From Mycolicibacter senuensis (GTDB taxonomy: Bacteria > Actinomycetota > Actinomycetes > Mycobacteriales > Mycobacteriaceae): a stretch of DNA of 64,000 nucleotides. The notes under the pieces are model-generated. The model had not been told where the DNA came from and did no database searches. It saw nothing but the letters and a program-made list of their open reading frames with translations. The stretch spans positions 590,392 through 654,391 of the forward strand of contig NZ_LQPS01000043.1 of the NCBI RefSeq assembly GCF_002101885.1. The letters run 5' to 3'. The position numbers were made by a program, and so were the translations under genes. Within the stretch, counting starts at the first letter, position 1. Each line of letters starts with the position of its first letter. Positions 53,600 to 64,000 of the stretch are shown here, in pieces.

Positions 53600-55510
53600 G
53601 TGTCAATCGACGTGTCCGCAGAACCCGCCGGCATGGAGCAGGCCCGGGACCGCTGGCGTGCCGCGGTGGCCGCGGTGCTGGCCAAGAGCTCGCGCCGCGA
53701 ACCGGCCGATATCGACTCCGAGACCGGCGGCGAGCCCGAGCGGCTGTTGGACACCCCCGTCGACGGGCCGGGCGGCTTCGCGATCCGGGCGCTCTACACC
53801 GCCTTCGATGCGCTGCCCGAGCAGCCGCTGCCTGGCCAATGGCCCTACGTGCGGGGTGCTGACGCACTGCGCGACGTCAACAGCGGCTGGAAGGTCGTCG
53901 AGTACTTCCCCGGCAACGGGCCGGCGTCGGGGGCCGACGTCAACGGCGTGGTGCTGGGCGCCCTGACCGAGGGCGTCAGCGCCCTGGCGGTGCGGGTCGG
54001 CGAGAACGGCGTGCCCGCCGATGAACTGCGGCAGGTCTTCGCCGACGTCTACCTGGAACTGGTCCCGGTGCTCCTGGACGGAGCCGGAGCCGGCGACTAC
54101 ACCGGCGCAGCGGACGCGATGCTTGCGCTGGTCGACGGTCTCGACCCGGATAACCGTGCCAACCTGTCGCTGGATCTGGGCGCCGACCCGCTGATCGCCG
54201 CTCTGACCGGGGTGCCGGCCCCGACGATCGACGAGGTGGTCGCCGTGGCGGCGCGCACCGCCGCCCACCGCGGGGTCCGCGCGATCGACGTCAACGGTCC
54301 GGCACTGCACAACCTGGGCGCCAGTGCGGCCGGCGAATTGGCCGCCGGCCTGGCGGCCGCCGTCGCCTATCTGCGGGCGCTCACCGACGCCGGACTGCCG
54401 ATCGCCGACGCCGCCGGGCAGATCGGTTTCCGGCTCGCCGCCGACGACGACCAGTTCATGACGATCGCCAAGGTCCGGGCGGCGCGCCGGCTGTGGGCGC
54501 GGGTGGCCGAAGTGGCCGGGGCGCCGGAGTCGGGCGCCGCCGTCGTTCACGCCGAGACGTCGTTGGCGATGATGACCCAACGCGACCCGTGGGTGAACAT
54601 GCTGCGCACCACGCTGGCCGCATTCGGGGCGGGCGTGGGCGGGGCGGACACCGTCCTGGTGTGGCCGTTCGACAGCGCCATCAACGGCGGCCAGCCCGGT
54701 GCCTCGGCCAGCTTCTCCCGGCGCATCGCACGCAACACCCAGTTGCTGCTGCTCGAGGAGTCGCACCTGGGCCAGGTGCTCGACCCGGCCGGCGGCTCGT
54801 GGTTCGTCGAGGATCTCACCGAGCAGTTGGCGCAACAGGCGTGGCGGCAGTTCCAGGAGATCGAAGCACTCGGGGGTTTCGACGCCGCCCGGGAGCACAT
54901 CGCCGAGCGGATCGCCGAGGCCGCAGCGGCCCGGGCCGAGGACATCGCGCACCGGCGCAGCGCGATCACCGGGGTCAACGAGTATCCCAACCTGGCTGAA
55001 CCGGCGTTGCCGCCGACCGCGACCGGGGCCACCCCGACCGGATTGCGCCGCTACGCCGCGCCGTTCGAGGCGCTGCGCGACCGCTCCGATGCCCACCTGG
55101 CCCGCACCGGAGCCCGGCCGCAGGTGCTGCTGTTGCCGCTGGGCCCGATGGCCGAGCACAACGTCCGGACGACGTTTGCCGCCAACCTGCTGGCCTCCGG
55201 AGGTATCGAGGTGGTCAATCCCGGCACGGTGGACCCCGACGGGGTGGCACCCGCCGTGGAGCGCGCGGGCTTGCCGGCCGGGTCGCCGCCCGTGGCGGTG
55301 GTGTGCGGCAGCGACACCCGGTACGGCACCGAAGCCGCCGGGGTCATCGCAGCGGCCCGCAGCGCGGGGATCGACCGGGTCTACCTGGCAGGACCGGCGA
55401 AGGCACTGGCGGCCAACGCGGAGACCGACCCGAAGCCGGATGACTACCTGACCATGAAAATCGATGCGGTGCAGGCGTTGTCGGACCTGCTTACCCGATT
55501 GGGGGCTTGA
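53600..55510 (+). CDS. mutA: Methylmalonyl-CoA mutase small subunit
   Basis: This 636-residue protein is the beta subunit of the heterodimeric adenosylcobalamin methylmalonyl-CoA mutase. It keeps the barrel-domain blocks VHAETSLAMMTQRDPWVNML, SRRIARNTQLLLLEESHLG and DPAGGSWFVEDLT, but its C-terminal domain lacks the DxHxxG cobalamin motif, as expected for the small subunit. The enzyme interconverts succinyl-CoA and methylmalonyl-CoA, a precursor for methyl-branched lipids. A GTG start has CAGGAG 7 nt upstream. mutB follows after 5 nt. Confidence 0.95.
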   Translation: MSIDVSAEPAGMEQARDRWRAAVAAVLAKSSRREPADIDSETGGEPERLLDTPVDGPGGFAIRALYTAFDALPEQPLPGQWPYVRGADALRDVNSGWKVVEYFPGNGPASGADVNGVVLGALTEGVSALAVRVGENGVPADELRQVFADVYLELVPVLLDGAGAGDYTGAADAMLALVDGLDPDNRANLSLDLGADPLIAALTGVPAPTIDEVVAVAARTAAHRGVRAIDVNGPALHNLGASAAGELAAGLAAAVAYLRALTDAGLPIADAAGQIGFRLAADDDQFMTIAKVRAARRLWARVAEVAGAPESGAAVVHAETSLAMMTQRDPWVNMLRTTLAAFGAGVGGADTVLVWPFDSAINGGQPGASASFSRRIARNTQLLLLEESHLGQVLDPAGGSWFVEDLTEQLAQQAWRQFQEIEALGGFDAAREHIAERIAEAAAARAEDIAHRRSAITGVNEYPNLAEPALPPTATGATPTGLRRYAAPFEALRDRSDAHLARTGARPQVLLLPLGPMAEHNVRTTFAANLLASGGIEVVNPGTVDPDGVAPAVERAGLPAGSPPVAVVCGSDTRYGTEAAGVIAAARSAGIDRVYLAGPAKALAANAETDPKPDDYLTMKIDAVQALSDLLTRLGA

Positions 55511-55515
55511 GAGCC

Positions 55516-57813
<2,298 letters not shown>

Positions 57814-58818
57814 ATGGCTGACAACGTGGGTGACAGCGTCGCCGAACTGGCGGCGGCGGTGCGCGCCGGTGATCGCTCGGTGCTGCCCCGGGCCATCACG
57901 CTGGTCGAGTCCACCCGTGCCGATCACCGTGGGCAAGCCCAGGAATTGCTGCTGGCGCTGTCGCCCGGGCACCAGGCGGACGCCCGCTCGACGGCTCGGC
58001 GGGTAGGGATCACCGGTGTTCCCGGAGTGGGCAAGTCGACCACCATCGAGGCGCTCGGGATGCACCTCATCGAGCGCGGCATGCGGGTGGCGGTGCTGGC
58101 CGTCGACCCGTCGTCGACACGCACCGGCGGCTCCATCCTCGGTGACAAGACCCGGATGCAGCGGCTGGCGGCACATCCGGACGCCTACATCCGGCCGTCG
58201 CCGACGTCGGGGACCCTGGGTGGAGTCGCCAAGGCCACCCGCGAGACCGTGGTGCTGCTGGAGGCCGCCGGCTTCGACGTGATCCTGATCGAGACCGTCG
58301 GCGTCGGCCAGTCCGAGGTGACGGTGGCGGGCATGGTCGACACCTTCGTGTTCTTGACGCTGGCCCGCACCGGTGATCAGCTGCAGGGCATCAAAAAGGG
58401 CGTGCTGGAGCTGGCTGACCTGGTGGTGGTCAACAAGGCCGACGGCGAGCACCTCGCCGACGCGCGGCTGGCCGCCCGAGAGCTGTCGGCCGCGATCCGG
58501 CTCATCTACCCTCGTGAAACCCTCTGGCGTCCGCCGGTTCTGACGATGAGCGCCGTCGAGGGTAGCGGGCTGGCGGAATTCTGGGACACCATCGAGCGAC
58601 ACCGGCAGACGTTGATCGACGCCGGCGAGTTCGAGGCCCGGCGCCGCGCCCAGCAGGTGGACTGGACCCGGCAGCTGGTGGCCGACGCGGTGCTGGAACG
58701 AGCGCTGTCGGATCCGGCGGTGCGCGAGGTGCGCACCGAGGCCGAACGGCAGGTGCTCAGCGGCGATCTGACCCCCGCACTGGCGGCCCAGCGGATCATC
58801 GAGGCCATCTGGCATTAG
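57814..58818 (+). CDS. meaB: MeaB, GTPase chaperone of methylmalonyl-CoA mutase
   Basis: This 334-residue G3E-family GTPase protects and reloads the cobalamin cofactor of MutAB. Walker A is GVPGVGKSTTIEALG, the switch/DxxG-type region is VILIETVGVGQSEV, and the specificity motif is VVNKADG. Also seen are AVDPSSTRTGGSILGDKTRM and an arginine-rich C-terminal dimer arm. The ATG abuts the mutB stop without any gap. In M. tuberculosis the mazEF4 toxin-antitoxin pair lies between mutB and meaB as I recall; here it is absent. Length equals the M. tuberculosis protein. Confidence 0.96.
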   Translation: MADNVGDSVAELAAAVRAGDRSVLPRAITLVESTRADHRGQAQELLLALSPGHQADARSTARRVGITGVPGVGKSTTIEALGMHLIERGMRVAVLAVDPSSTRTGGSILGDKTRMQRLAAHPDAYIRPSPTSGTLGGVAKATRETVVLLEAAGFDVILIETVGVGQSEVTVAGMVDTFVFLTLARTGDQLQGIKKGVLELADLVVVNKADGEHLADARLAARELSAAIRLIYPRETLWRPPVLTMSAVEGSGLAEFWDTIERHRQTLIDAGEFEARRRAQQVDWTRQLVADAVLERALSDPAVREVRTEAERQVLSGDLTPALAAQRIIEAIWH

Positions 58819-58873
58819 CCGGCTCGGGCCCCGACTCGCGCGGTAACACCACTTATGCGCATCGATTGCGAGG

Positions 58874-58879
58874 TAGATT
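58874..58879 (+). promoter_or_regulatory. Probable -10 hexamer of a leaderless lipL promoter
   Basis: TAGATT lies 7 nt before the lipL ATG with no ribosome site between, in the 68-nt gap after meaB. The spacing fits a leaderless transcript. Confidence 0.5.
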
Positions 58880-58886
58880 CCCAGCC

Positions 58887-60152
58887 ATGACGCAGCATCC
58901 CCACGCTCGTCGCACGGCGCTTCCGGCGAACGTGCACGGCGCGGCCGACCCGAATTTCGCCTGTGCCGTACGGGCTTTCGCCGCGATGTTCCCCGGTCGC
59001 CGTTACGGCGGCGGCGCCCTGGCGGTGTACCTGGACGGCCGGCCCGTGGTGGACGTGTGGACCGGATGGTCGGACCGCGCGGGCCGGGTGCCGTGGTCGG
59101 CCGACACCGGCGCCATGGTCTTCTCGGCGACCAAGGGTGCGGCGTCGACGGTCATTCACCGGCTGGTCGATCGGGGCCTGATCGACTACGACGTGCCGGT
59201 CGCGCAGTACTGGCCGGAGTTCGGCGCCAACGGCAAGGCCGGGATCACCGTCCGGCAGCTGCTGGGCCATCGGGTCGGCCTGACCCATCTGCAGGGCGCC
59301 AGCAGGGCGGACATGCTCGACCACGTGACGATGGAAGCCCGGATGGCGGCCGCGGCGCCGGGGCGTGAGTTCGGGAAGCCCGCGTATCACGCGCTGACTT
59401 ACGGCTGGCTGGTGTCCGGGCTGGCCCGGGCGGTCACCGGCACCGGTATGCGTGAGCTGTTCCGCACCGAGCTGGCCGCGCCGCTGAACACCGACGGGCT
59501 GCATCTGGGCCGGCCGCCGGCCGTCGACCCGACCGTCGCGGCGGAGATCATCATGCCGCAGCGCGGCCGGCGGAACCCGGTTGTCGACTTCGTGGCGCCC
59601 AAGGCTGCCGCCATCCTGCCGTACGGGGGATTCGGCGCGTTCTATTTCCCCGGGGTGATGGGCACCGTGCGCGGCGACGTCCCGTTCCTCGACACCGAGG
59701 CGGCGTCGCTCAACGGCGTGGCCACCGCTCGCGGATTGGCACGCCTCTACGGTGCGCTGGCCAACGGTGGGGAGATCGACGGGACCCGTTTCCTGTCGCG
59801 TCGGCTGGTGGACGGCCTGACCGGTCGGCGCATCATCGAACTGGACCGCACGGTCGGCGTTCCGCTGGCCTTCCACCTGGGCTATCACGCGATTCCGTTC
59901 GGCCAGGTGATGCCCGGCTTCGGCCATGTCGGGCTGGGCGGCTCGATGGGCTGGGCCGATCCGGCGACCGGGTTGGCGTTCGGGTTCGTGCACAACCGGC
60001 TGTTGACCCCGTTCGTGGCGCTGGACCATGCCGGCTTCGTCGGGGTGGCCGCGCTGATCCGCCGCGCCGTAGCGCGTGGCCGCGAGCGGGGGATCGATGC
60101 GGTCCCGCTGCTCGGGGCGCCGTTCGACGAGGCGGACGCCGCGATCGGATAG
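58887..60152 (+). CDS. lipL: Beta-lactamase-like serine esterase LipL
   Basis: This 421-residue protein is a class C beta-lactamase-fold esterase (family VIII). The S-x-x-K catalytic motif is in VFSATKGAASTVIH near residue 80, and the tyrosine motif is in YHALTYGWLVSGLARA. GFGHVGLGGSMGWADP near the C-terminus fits the HxG/KTG-like region. LipL of M. tuberculosis hydrolyses short-chain esters. The ATG at 58887 is chosen for its spacing to the -10; earlier frames lack support. No signal peptide is seen. Equivalent to Rv1497. Confidence 0.92.
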   Translation: MTQHPHARRTALPANVHGAADPNFACAVRAFAAMFPGRRYGGGALAVYLDGRPVVDVWTGWSDRAGRVPWSADTGAMVFSATKGAASTVIHRLVDRGLIDYDVPVAQYWPEFGANGKAGITVRQLLGHRVGLTHLQGASRADMLDHVTMEARMAAAAPGREFGKPAYHALTYGWLVSGLARAVTGTGMRELFRTELAAPLNTDGLHLGRPPAVDPTVAAEIIMPQRGRRNPVVDFVAPKAAAILPYGGFGAFYFPGVMGTVRGDVPFLDTEAASLNGVATARGLARLYGALANGGEIDGTRFLSRRLVDGLTGRRIIELDRTVGVPLAFHLGYHAIPFGQVMPGFGHVGLGGSMGWADPATGLAFGFVHNRLLTPFVALDHAGFVGVAALIRRAVARGRERGIDAVPLLGAPFDEADAAIG

Positions 60153-60189
60153 CCCTGCATCCGGATCCGCCGCGCCGAGTTGTGCCGGT

Positions 60190-60195
60190 TAGGGT
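60190..60195 (+). promoter_or_regulatory. Probable -10 hexamer of a leaderless thioesterase promoter
   Basis: TAGGGT stands 7 nt before the GTG at 60203 without a ribosome site, the leaderless spacing, in the 50-nt gap after lipL. Confidence 0.5.
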
Positions 60196-60202
60196 GTCCC
60201 GG

Positions 60203-60913
60203 GTGACCGACGCTACCCCGAAGCTCTACATCTTCCCGCACGCCGGCGGATCGCCGCAGTACTACGTTCCTTTCTCCAAAGCGTTCACCACCGACGTCAA
60301 ACGCATCGGGGTGCAGTACCCCGGCAAGGGCGGCAACCATGACCTCGGCGCCTTCACCAGCATCGAGGACCTCGCCGATCGCGTCTGCGAGAAGCTGGCC
60401 CCGCCGGCCGACGGGTGCGGCGCCTTCTTCGGTCACAGCATGGGTGCCCTGCTGGCCTTCGAGGTGGCCCGCCGATTCGAAGCGAACGGCAACACGATCG
60501 CGGCGTTGTTCGTCTCAGCGGCGGGCGCGCCGGGGCGGGCGGGCTACGACAACATCGGCGACTCCGATCGCGGCCTGCTCGAGGCGGTCAGCCAGATGAC
60601 CGGGGTCAATCCGGAGTTCCTGGAGAACGAGGAGTTCGCCGCGAAGATCCTCCCGACGCTGCGCGGGTTGAAGGCGATCGCCAACTACGACTGCCCTCCG
60701 GAGGCCCGGGTGTCGTGCCCCATAGTCGCGTTCCACGGCGACGAAGACGACGTCGCGACCGCCGAGAAGGTGGCCCCGTGGGCCGAGCGCACCACCGCGG
60801 AGTTCAGTGCCCGGACGTTCACCGCGCCGGGTCACCACTTCTACCTCAACGACCACCTGCCGGAACTGGTCGGCGACATCGAGGCGAAGCTGGCGGCCTA
60901 CTGCCGACGGTGA
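60203..60913 (+). CDS. TesA-like type II thioesterase
   Basis: This 236-residue alpha/beta hydrolase closely resembles TesA, the thioesterase that works with PKSs making PDIM and phenolic glycolipids. LYIFPHAGGSPQYYVPFSKA starts the domain, the nucleophile is in FFGHSMGALLAFEVA, the acid region is FHGDEDDVATAEK, and the histidine is in GHHFYLNDHLPELVGDIEAK. The GTG at 60203 (VTDATPKLYIF) is preferred over a GTG seven codons upstream because of the leaderless-type -10. Its neighbour FAAL and PKS imply a role in releasing or editing polyketide lipid chains. Confidence 0.92.
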   Translation: MTDATPKLYIFPHAGGSPQYYVPFSKAFTTDVKRIGVQYPGKGGNHDLGAFTSIEDLADRVCEKLAPPADGCGAFFGHSMGALLAFEVARRFEANGNTIAALFVSAAGAPGRAGYDNIGDSDRGLLEAVSQMTGVNPEFLENEEFAAKILPTLRGLKAIANYDCPPEARVSCPIVAFHGDEDDVATAEKVAPWAERTTAEFSARTFTAPGHHFYLNDHLPELVGDIEAKLAAYCRR

Positions 60914-61486
60914 CGGGCGGGGGCGTCCGCACCCCGGCTTGTCTGTGAGTTTGCTGTTGGTACCGGTGTGACCGCTGGTGCTGTTAGCGATTTCTGCGCT
61001 AACATGCCGGGTCTGCTTCGTTCGCGCTGTACGGGACCGATAAATTCCTTGTCAACAGTGCCTACGTGGTAGCCTCCGCGGGAGGGAAACGCCTGGGATG
61101 TCGGGGTCCAAGGAGTTTTTGCGTAGGTTCCAAGCATCCAGAAGGGGTACCCGTGTCGATGGTCGAACCACCCGTTCCGGCCGCATGGGCCGCGCGATCT
61201 CGGCGACCGGACGTACCCGCCCCCAGCTTCGACCGGCACGGCGAGCAACCGGCCCCAGGTGAGGCTGACGCGCTCAGCTGAGCGGGCCGGGCAGCGTTGC
61301 CCACCGGAGCCGATCCCCAGGGAAGCATCCCAAATGTCGCTAATCCAATTGCATACCTCCGCTGTGCAGGATCGCCGCGCAGCGAAACCGTCAGTTCGGA
61401 CGCCACACGTGACGACTCTGGACGGGGCCGAACTACTGAGCAGGTGAGGTCCGCGGACCTGACAGCACAAGGAGAAAAGCATCGTT
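60914..61486 (+). promoter_or_regulatory. 573-nt intergenic region with three palindromes upstream of fadD
   Basis: No convincing gene is seen here. It contains GTTAGCG (60983-60989) paired with CGCTAAC (60997-61003), a 7-nt inverted repeat with 7-nt spacer; the perfect 14-mer CGCTCAGCTGAGCG (61271-61284); and the perfect 14-mer AGGTCCGCGGACCT (61447-61460), 26 nt before the fadD ATG. AAGGAG serves as ribosome site for fadD. The base composition is locally lower in GC than in the flanking genes. The palindromes are candidate operators for the lipid locus. Confidence 0.5.
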
Positions 61487-63244
61487 ATGCCGGTTACTCA
61501 ATCGCACATCCCGAGCCTGCTGGCCGACCGGGCCCGGGCGAAGCCGGATGCGCCCGCGTACACCTTCATCGACTTCGACGTCGACCCGGAGGGGTACCGC
61601 GAGACGGTGACCTGGTCGCAGCTGCGTGACCGGGCGCAGGTGGTGGCCGCGGAACTGGCGACCTGCGCTTCGCCGGGCGACCGGGTAGCGCTGTTGGCCC
61701 CGCAGAGCATGGAATACATCATCGGCTTCTACGGCGCGCTGGAGGCGGGGATGATCGCCGTGCCGCTACCGGTGCCGATGTTCGGCGCGCATGACGAGCG
61801 GGTTTCGGCCGCGCTGCGGGACTGCGCCCCGGCGGCGATCCTGACCACGTCGGCCGCGGTCGGCGACATCGCCAACTCGATCCGTGACCTGGGTGGAAAA
61901 CCGCCGGTGGTGATCGAGGTCGACGCGCTGGACCTCGACTCCGAGCCGCCGGTGGCGCCCACCACCACCGCGCACACCAAGACCGCGTTCCTGCAGTACA
62001 CCTCCGGCTCGACCCGGACACCCGCCGGCGTCATGGTCGGGCACCACAACGCCATCGAGAACATGCGGCAGATGATCGCCGACACCTTCGAGGACCGCGG
62101 CAAGGCGGTGCCGGCCGACACCACCCTGGTGGCATGGCTGCCCTTCTACCACGACCTGGGCCTGATGTGCGGCATCATCTTCCCGCTGGTCGGCGGCCAC
62201 CAAGCGGTGATCTTCAGCCCGATGGCGTTCCTGGCCAAGCCGGCCCGCTGGATGCAGCTGGTGGCCAGCTACCCCAACGCCTACACCGGTGGACCCAACT
62301 TCGCCTACGAGTTGGCCGTCCGGCGTACCTCCGATGAGGACATGGCAGGCCTCGACCTGGGCCGCGTCCACACCTTCGCGTTCGGCGCCGAGCGGGTGCA
62401 CGCGGCGACGCTGCGCCGGCTCGTCGACCGGTTCGCCAAGTTCAACCTCAACCCGGCGGCGCTGCGGCCCGGTTACGGGCTGGCCGAGGCCACCGTCTAC
62501 CTGACCTCGAACACCCCGGGCAGCCCGCCGCCGACCCCGCGCTTCGACTACACCAAGCTGGCTGACGGCATCGCCGAGCTGAGCGGGCCCGAGGGCGGCG
62601 TGGAGCTGGTCAGCTGCGGTGTGCCGCGGGCCTGCACGGTTCGCATCGTGGATCCCGACACCCAGACCGAGAACCCGGAGGGCAAGGTCGGCGAGATCTG
62701 GGCGTACGGCCCCAACCTGGCGGCCGGCTACTGGCACAACCAGCAGGCGACCGAGGGCACCTTCGGCGGCAAACTGGTCGACCCGTCGCCCGGCACGCCG
62801 CAGGGTCCGTGGCTCAAGACCGGGGACCTCGGCGTCATCTCCAGCGGCGAGCTCTACATCGTCGGCCGGATCAAGGACCTGCTGATCGTCGACGGCAAGA
62901 ACCACTACCCGGACGACATCGAGGCCACCGTGCAGGAGATCACCGGCGGACGCGTCGCGGCGGTGTCCATATCGAACAGTAGGTCGGAGCAGCTTGTTAC
63001 GATCGCCGAGTTCAAGAACAAGGGGGGATCGGACGAGGAGGTCGCCGACAGGCTGAACGAGGTGAGGCGGAAGGTCGCGGCCGCGCTGTCGAAGGCGCAC
63101 GGCTTGGCGATCGGCGATCTGGTTCTGGTTCCGCAGGGCGCCATCCCGATCACGACCAGCGGCAAGATCCGCCGCTCCAGCTGCGTGGAGATCTACCAGC
63201 GGGACGGATTCGACCGACTGGATACTTCCGCTCGGTCTGTGTGA
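61487..63244 (+). CDS. Fatty-acyl-AMP ligase (FAAL-type FadD)
   Basis: This 585-residue adenylating enzyme activates fatty acids as acyl-adenylates and loads them onto a PKS or ACP. Marks include the ATP loop LQYTSGSTRTPAGVMVGH, then WLPFYHDLGLMCGIIFPL, RPGYGLAEATVYLTS and the hinge-side IVGRIKDLLIVDGKNHYPDD. The FAAL-specific insertion region after the hinge is present in the C-terminal domain. It is most like FadD26/28/32 group members. Directly upstream of a type I PKS, as in PDIM and sulfolipid loci. ATG at 61487, AAGGAG 13 nt upstream. Fatty-acid chain length unknown. Confidence 0.93.
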   Translation: MPVTQSHIPSLLADRARAKPDAPAYTFIDFDVDPEGYRETVTWSQLRDRAQVVAAELATCASPGDRVALLAPQSMEYIIGFYGALEAGMIAVPLPVPMFGAHDERVSAALRDCAPAAILTTSAAVGDIANSIRDLGGKPPVVIEVDALDLDSEPPVAPTTTAHTKTAFLQYTSGSTRTPAGVMVGHHNAIENMRQMIADTFEDRGKAVPADTTLVAWLPFYHDLGLMCGIIFPLVGGHQAVIFSPMAFLAKPARWMQLVASYPNAYTGGPNFAYELAVRRTSDEDMAGLDLGRVHTFAFGAERVHAATLRRLVDRFAKFNLNPAALRPGYGLAEATVYLTSNTPGSPPPTPRFDYTKLADGIAELSGPEGGVELVSCGVPRACTVRIVDPDTQTENPEGKVGEIWAYGPNLAAGYWHNQQATEGTFGGKLVDPSPGTPQGPWLKTGDLGVISSGELYIVGRIKDLLIVDGKNHYPDDIEATVQEITGGRVAAVSISNSRSEQLVTIAEFKNKGGSDEEVADRLNEVRRKVAAALSKAHGLAIGDLVLVPQGAIPITTSGKIRRSSCVEIYQRDGFDRLDTSARSV

Positions 63245-63284
63245 CAGATGACGAGCTGCTCGCGCGGCTTTCGGGGAGGTTGAG

Positions 63285-64000
63285 TTGAGCGAGATGAACG
63301 CTGCACCGGCTGGGGGGCCGGATCGCCGGGCGATTGTTGCCGAGGCGCTGCGCAAGATCGATGATCTGACGGCGCGGTTGGCGGTGGCCGAGGCCGGTGA
63401 CACCGAGCCGATCGCGGTGGTCGGCATAGGTTGCCGGCTGCCCGGTGGGGTGGATGACCCCGCCGGTTATTGGCGGTTGTTGTGTGCCGAGGGTTCGGGA
63501 ATTGTTCGGGTTCCGGCGGATCGCTGGGATGCCGATGCGTTTTATTCCTCGGATCATTCCGTGGCGGGGACGATTTGTTCTCGTGAGGGTGGGTTCTTGT
63601 CGTCGTGGCAGCCCGCTGAGTTCGATGCGGAGTTTTTCGGTATCTCGCCGCGTGAGGCCGATGCGATGGATCCTCAGCAGCGGTTGTTGATGGAGGTGGC
63701 CTGGGAGGCGTTGGAGCACGCCGGGATCACCAAAGAGGCGATCCGCGGCACCCAGACCGGGATTTTCGTCGGCATGACCACCAGCGACTACGCCCTCGAC
63801 ATGATCGGCAATATCCAGCCTGCCGAGATCGATCCCTACGTTCCCTTCGGCAATGCCGCCAATTTCGCGGCCGGCCGGTTGTCGTATTTCCTCGGTGTGC
63901 ACGGTCCGGCCGTCATGTTGGATACCGCGTGTTCGTCGTCGTTGGTGACGATTCATCTGGCGTGTGCGAGTCTGCGGCGCCGCGAATCCGATGCGGCGCT
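63285..64000 (+). CDS. Type I polyketide synthase, N-terminal part (KS domain)
   Basis: The gene runs off the right edge; about 238 codons are visible. After a short docking-like helix (AIVAEALRKIDDLTARLAVA) a ketosynthase begins: EPIAVVGIGCRLPGGVDDP, then FGISPREADAMDPQQRLLME and DTACSSSLVTIHLACASLR with the nucleophile Cys216. The active cysteine shows it is an extending KS, not a KSQ loading domain. The TTG at 63285 has GGGGAGG 7 nt upstream; an ATG at 63294 is the alternative. Starter acyl groups are probably supplied by the adjacent FAAL. Codon use switches between stretches (see findings). Confidence 0.9.
   Translation, partial: MSEMNAAPAGGPDRRAIVAEALRKIDDLTARLAVAEAGDTEPIAVVGIGCRLPGGVDDPAGYWRLLCAEGSGIVRVPADRWDADAFYSSDHSVAGTICSREGGFLSSWQPAEFDAEFFGISPREADAMDPQQRLLMEVAWEALEHAGITKEAIRGTQTGIFVGMTTSDYALDMIGNIQPAEIDPYVPFGNAANFAAGRLSYFLGVHGPAVMLDTACSSSLVTIHLACASLRRRESDAA

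Noticed and set aside
60898..61482. 194-codon minus-strand frame in the gap before fadD
   Set aside because: No family, no convincing ribosome site, skewed composition; the region reads better as a regulatory leader. A small plus-strand frame at 61066-61281 was rejected for the same reasons.

Overview
This window is a high-GC actinobacterial chromosome segment. It almost certainly comes from a Mycobacterium (sensu lato): it carries mptB, ripA/ripB, fabG1-inhA, moxR1, opcA, mutA/mutB/meaB, lipL, PPE-family proteins and a fatty-acyl-AMP ligase next to a type I PKS. From memory, the gene order follows M. tuberculosis Rv1444c to Rv1497 very closely, so most names rest on both sequence motifs and synteny. 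No rRNA, tRNA, insertion sequence, phage or CRISPR array was seen.

Layout. (1) 1-6754, minus strand: the Rv1444c-like 5' end and the pentose-phosphate operon tkt-tal-zwf-opcA-pgl, with 4-nt stop/start overlaps at zwf/opcA and opcA/pgl. (2) 6942-17399: ctaB, two tandem PPE genes with a Zur-box-like palindrome in front of the first, qor, a shortened ATP-grasp-like gene, ctaA, a two-gene ABC exporter and mptB. (3) 17527-24849: the SUF iron-sulfur operon sufR-B-D-C-S-U-T, with an exact SufR-type operator at the sufR start, an intein-free sufB, and a closely following zinc-ribbon/metallo-beta-lactamase gene. (4) 24971-32421: an accessory block with a Tat lipoprotein amidohydrolase, a giant CtpI/CtpH-like P-type ATPase with a degenerate N-terminal half, and a secreted DUF5666-type protein. 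(5) 32598-41695: trxA, echA12, an ABC-F ATPase, a small HTH protein, acn-acnR with a recognisable AcnR-type operator, an Rv1476-like membrane protein and ripA. (6) 41707-53441: ripB, moxR1 with its DUF58 and VWA partners, the fabG1-inhA-hemH operon behind a conserved promoter, Rv1486c-like, NfeD/stomatin, Rv1489-like, an aquaporin, a Ddn-like flavin/F420 oxidoreductase and a TVP38 membrane protein. (7) 53600-60152: mutA-mutB-meaB (methylmalonyl-CoA) and lipL. (8) 60203-64000: a TesA-like thioesterase, a FAAL-type fadD and the start of a type I PKS, which together look like the edge of a polyketide-lipid locus.

How it fits together. The backbone covers central carbon metabolism and NADPH supply, heme A synthesis, Fe-S assembly, mannan/LAM elongation, septal peptidoglycan hydrolysis and mycolic acid (FAS-II) reduction. 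Departures from the M. tuberculosis order sit at defined points: PPEs where PE_PGRS27/28 lie, the MBL/amidohydrolase/P-ATPase block where fadE15/PE_PGRS29/ctpD lie, no trxB1, no Rv1482c, no mazEF4, an added aquaporin and Ddn-like gene, and the lipid locus after lipL. Several start codons lie 6-8 nt after a TANNNT hexamer, the pattern of mycobacterial leaderless transcripts; this helped choose starts. Comparisons with named reference genes are from memory and no database search was run.
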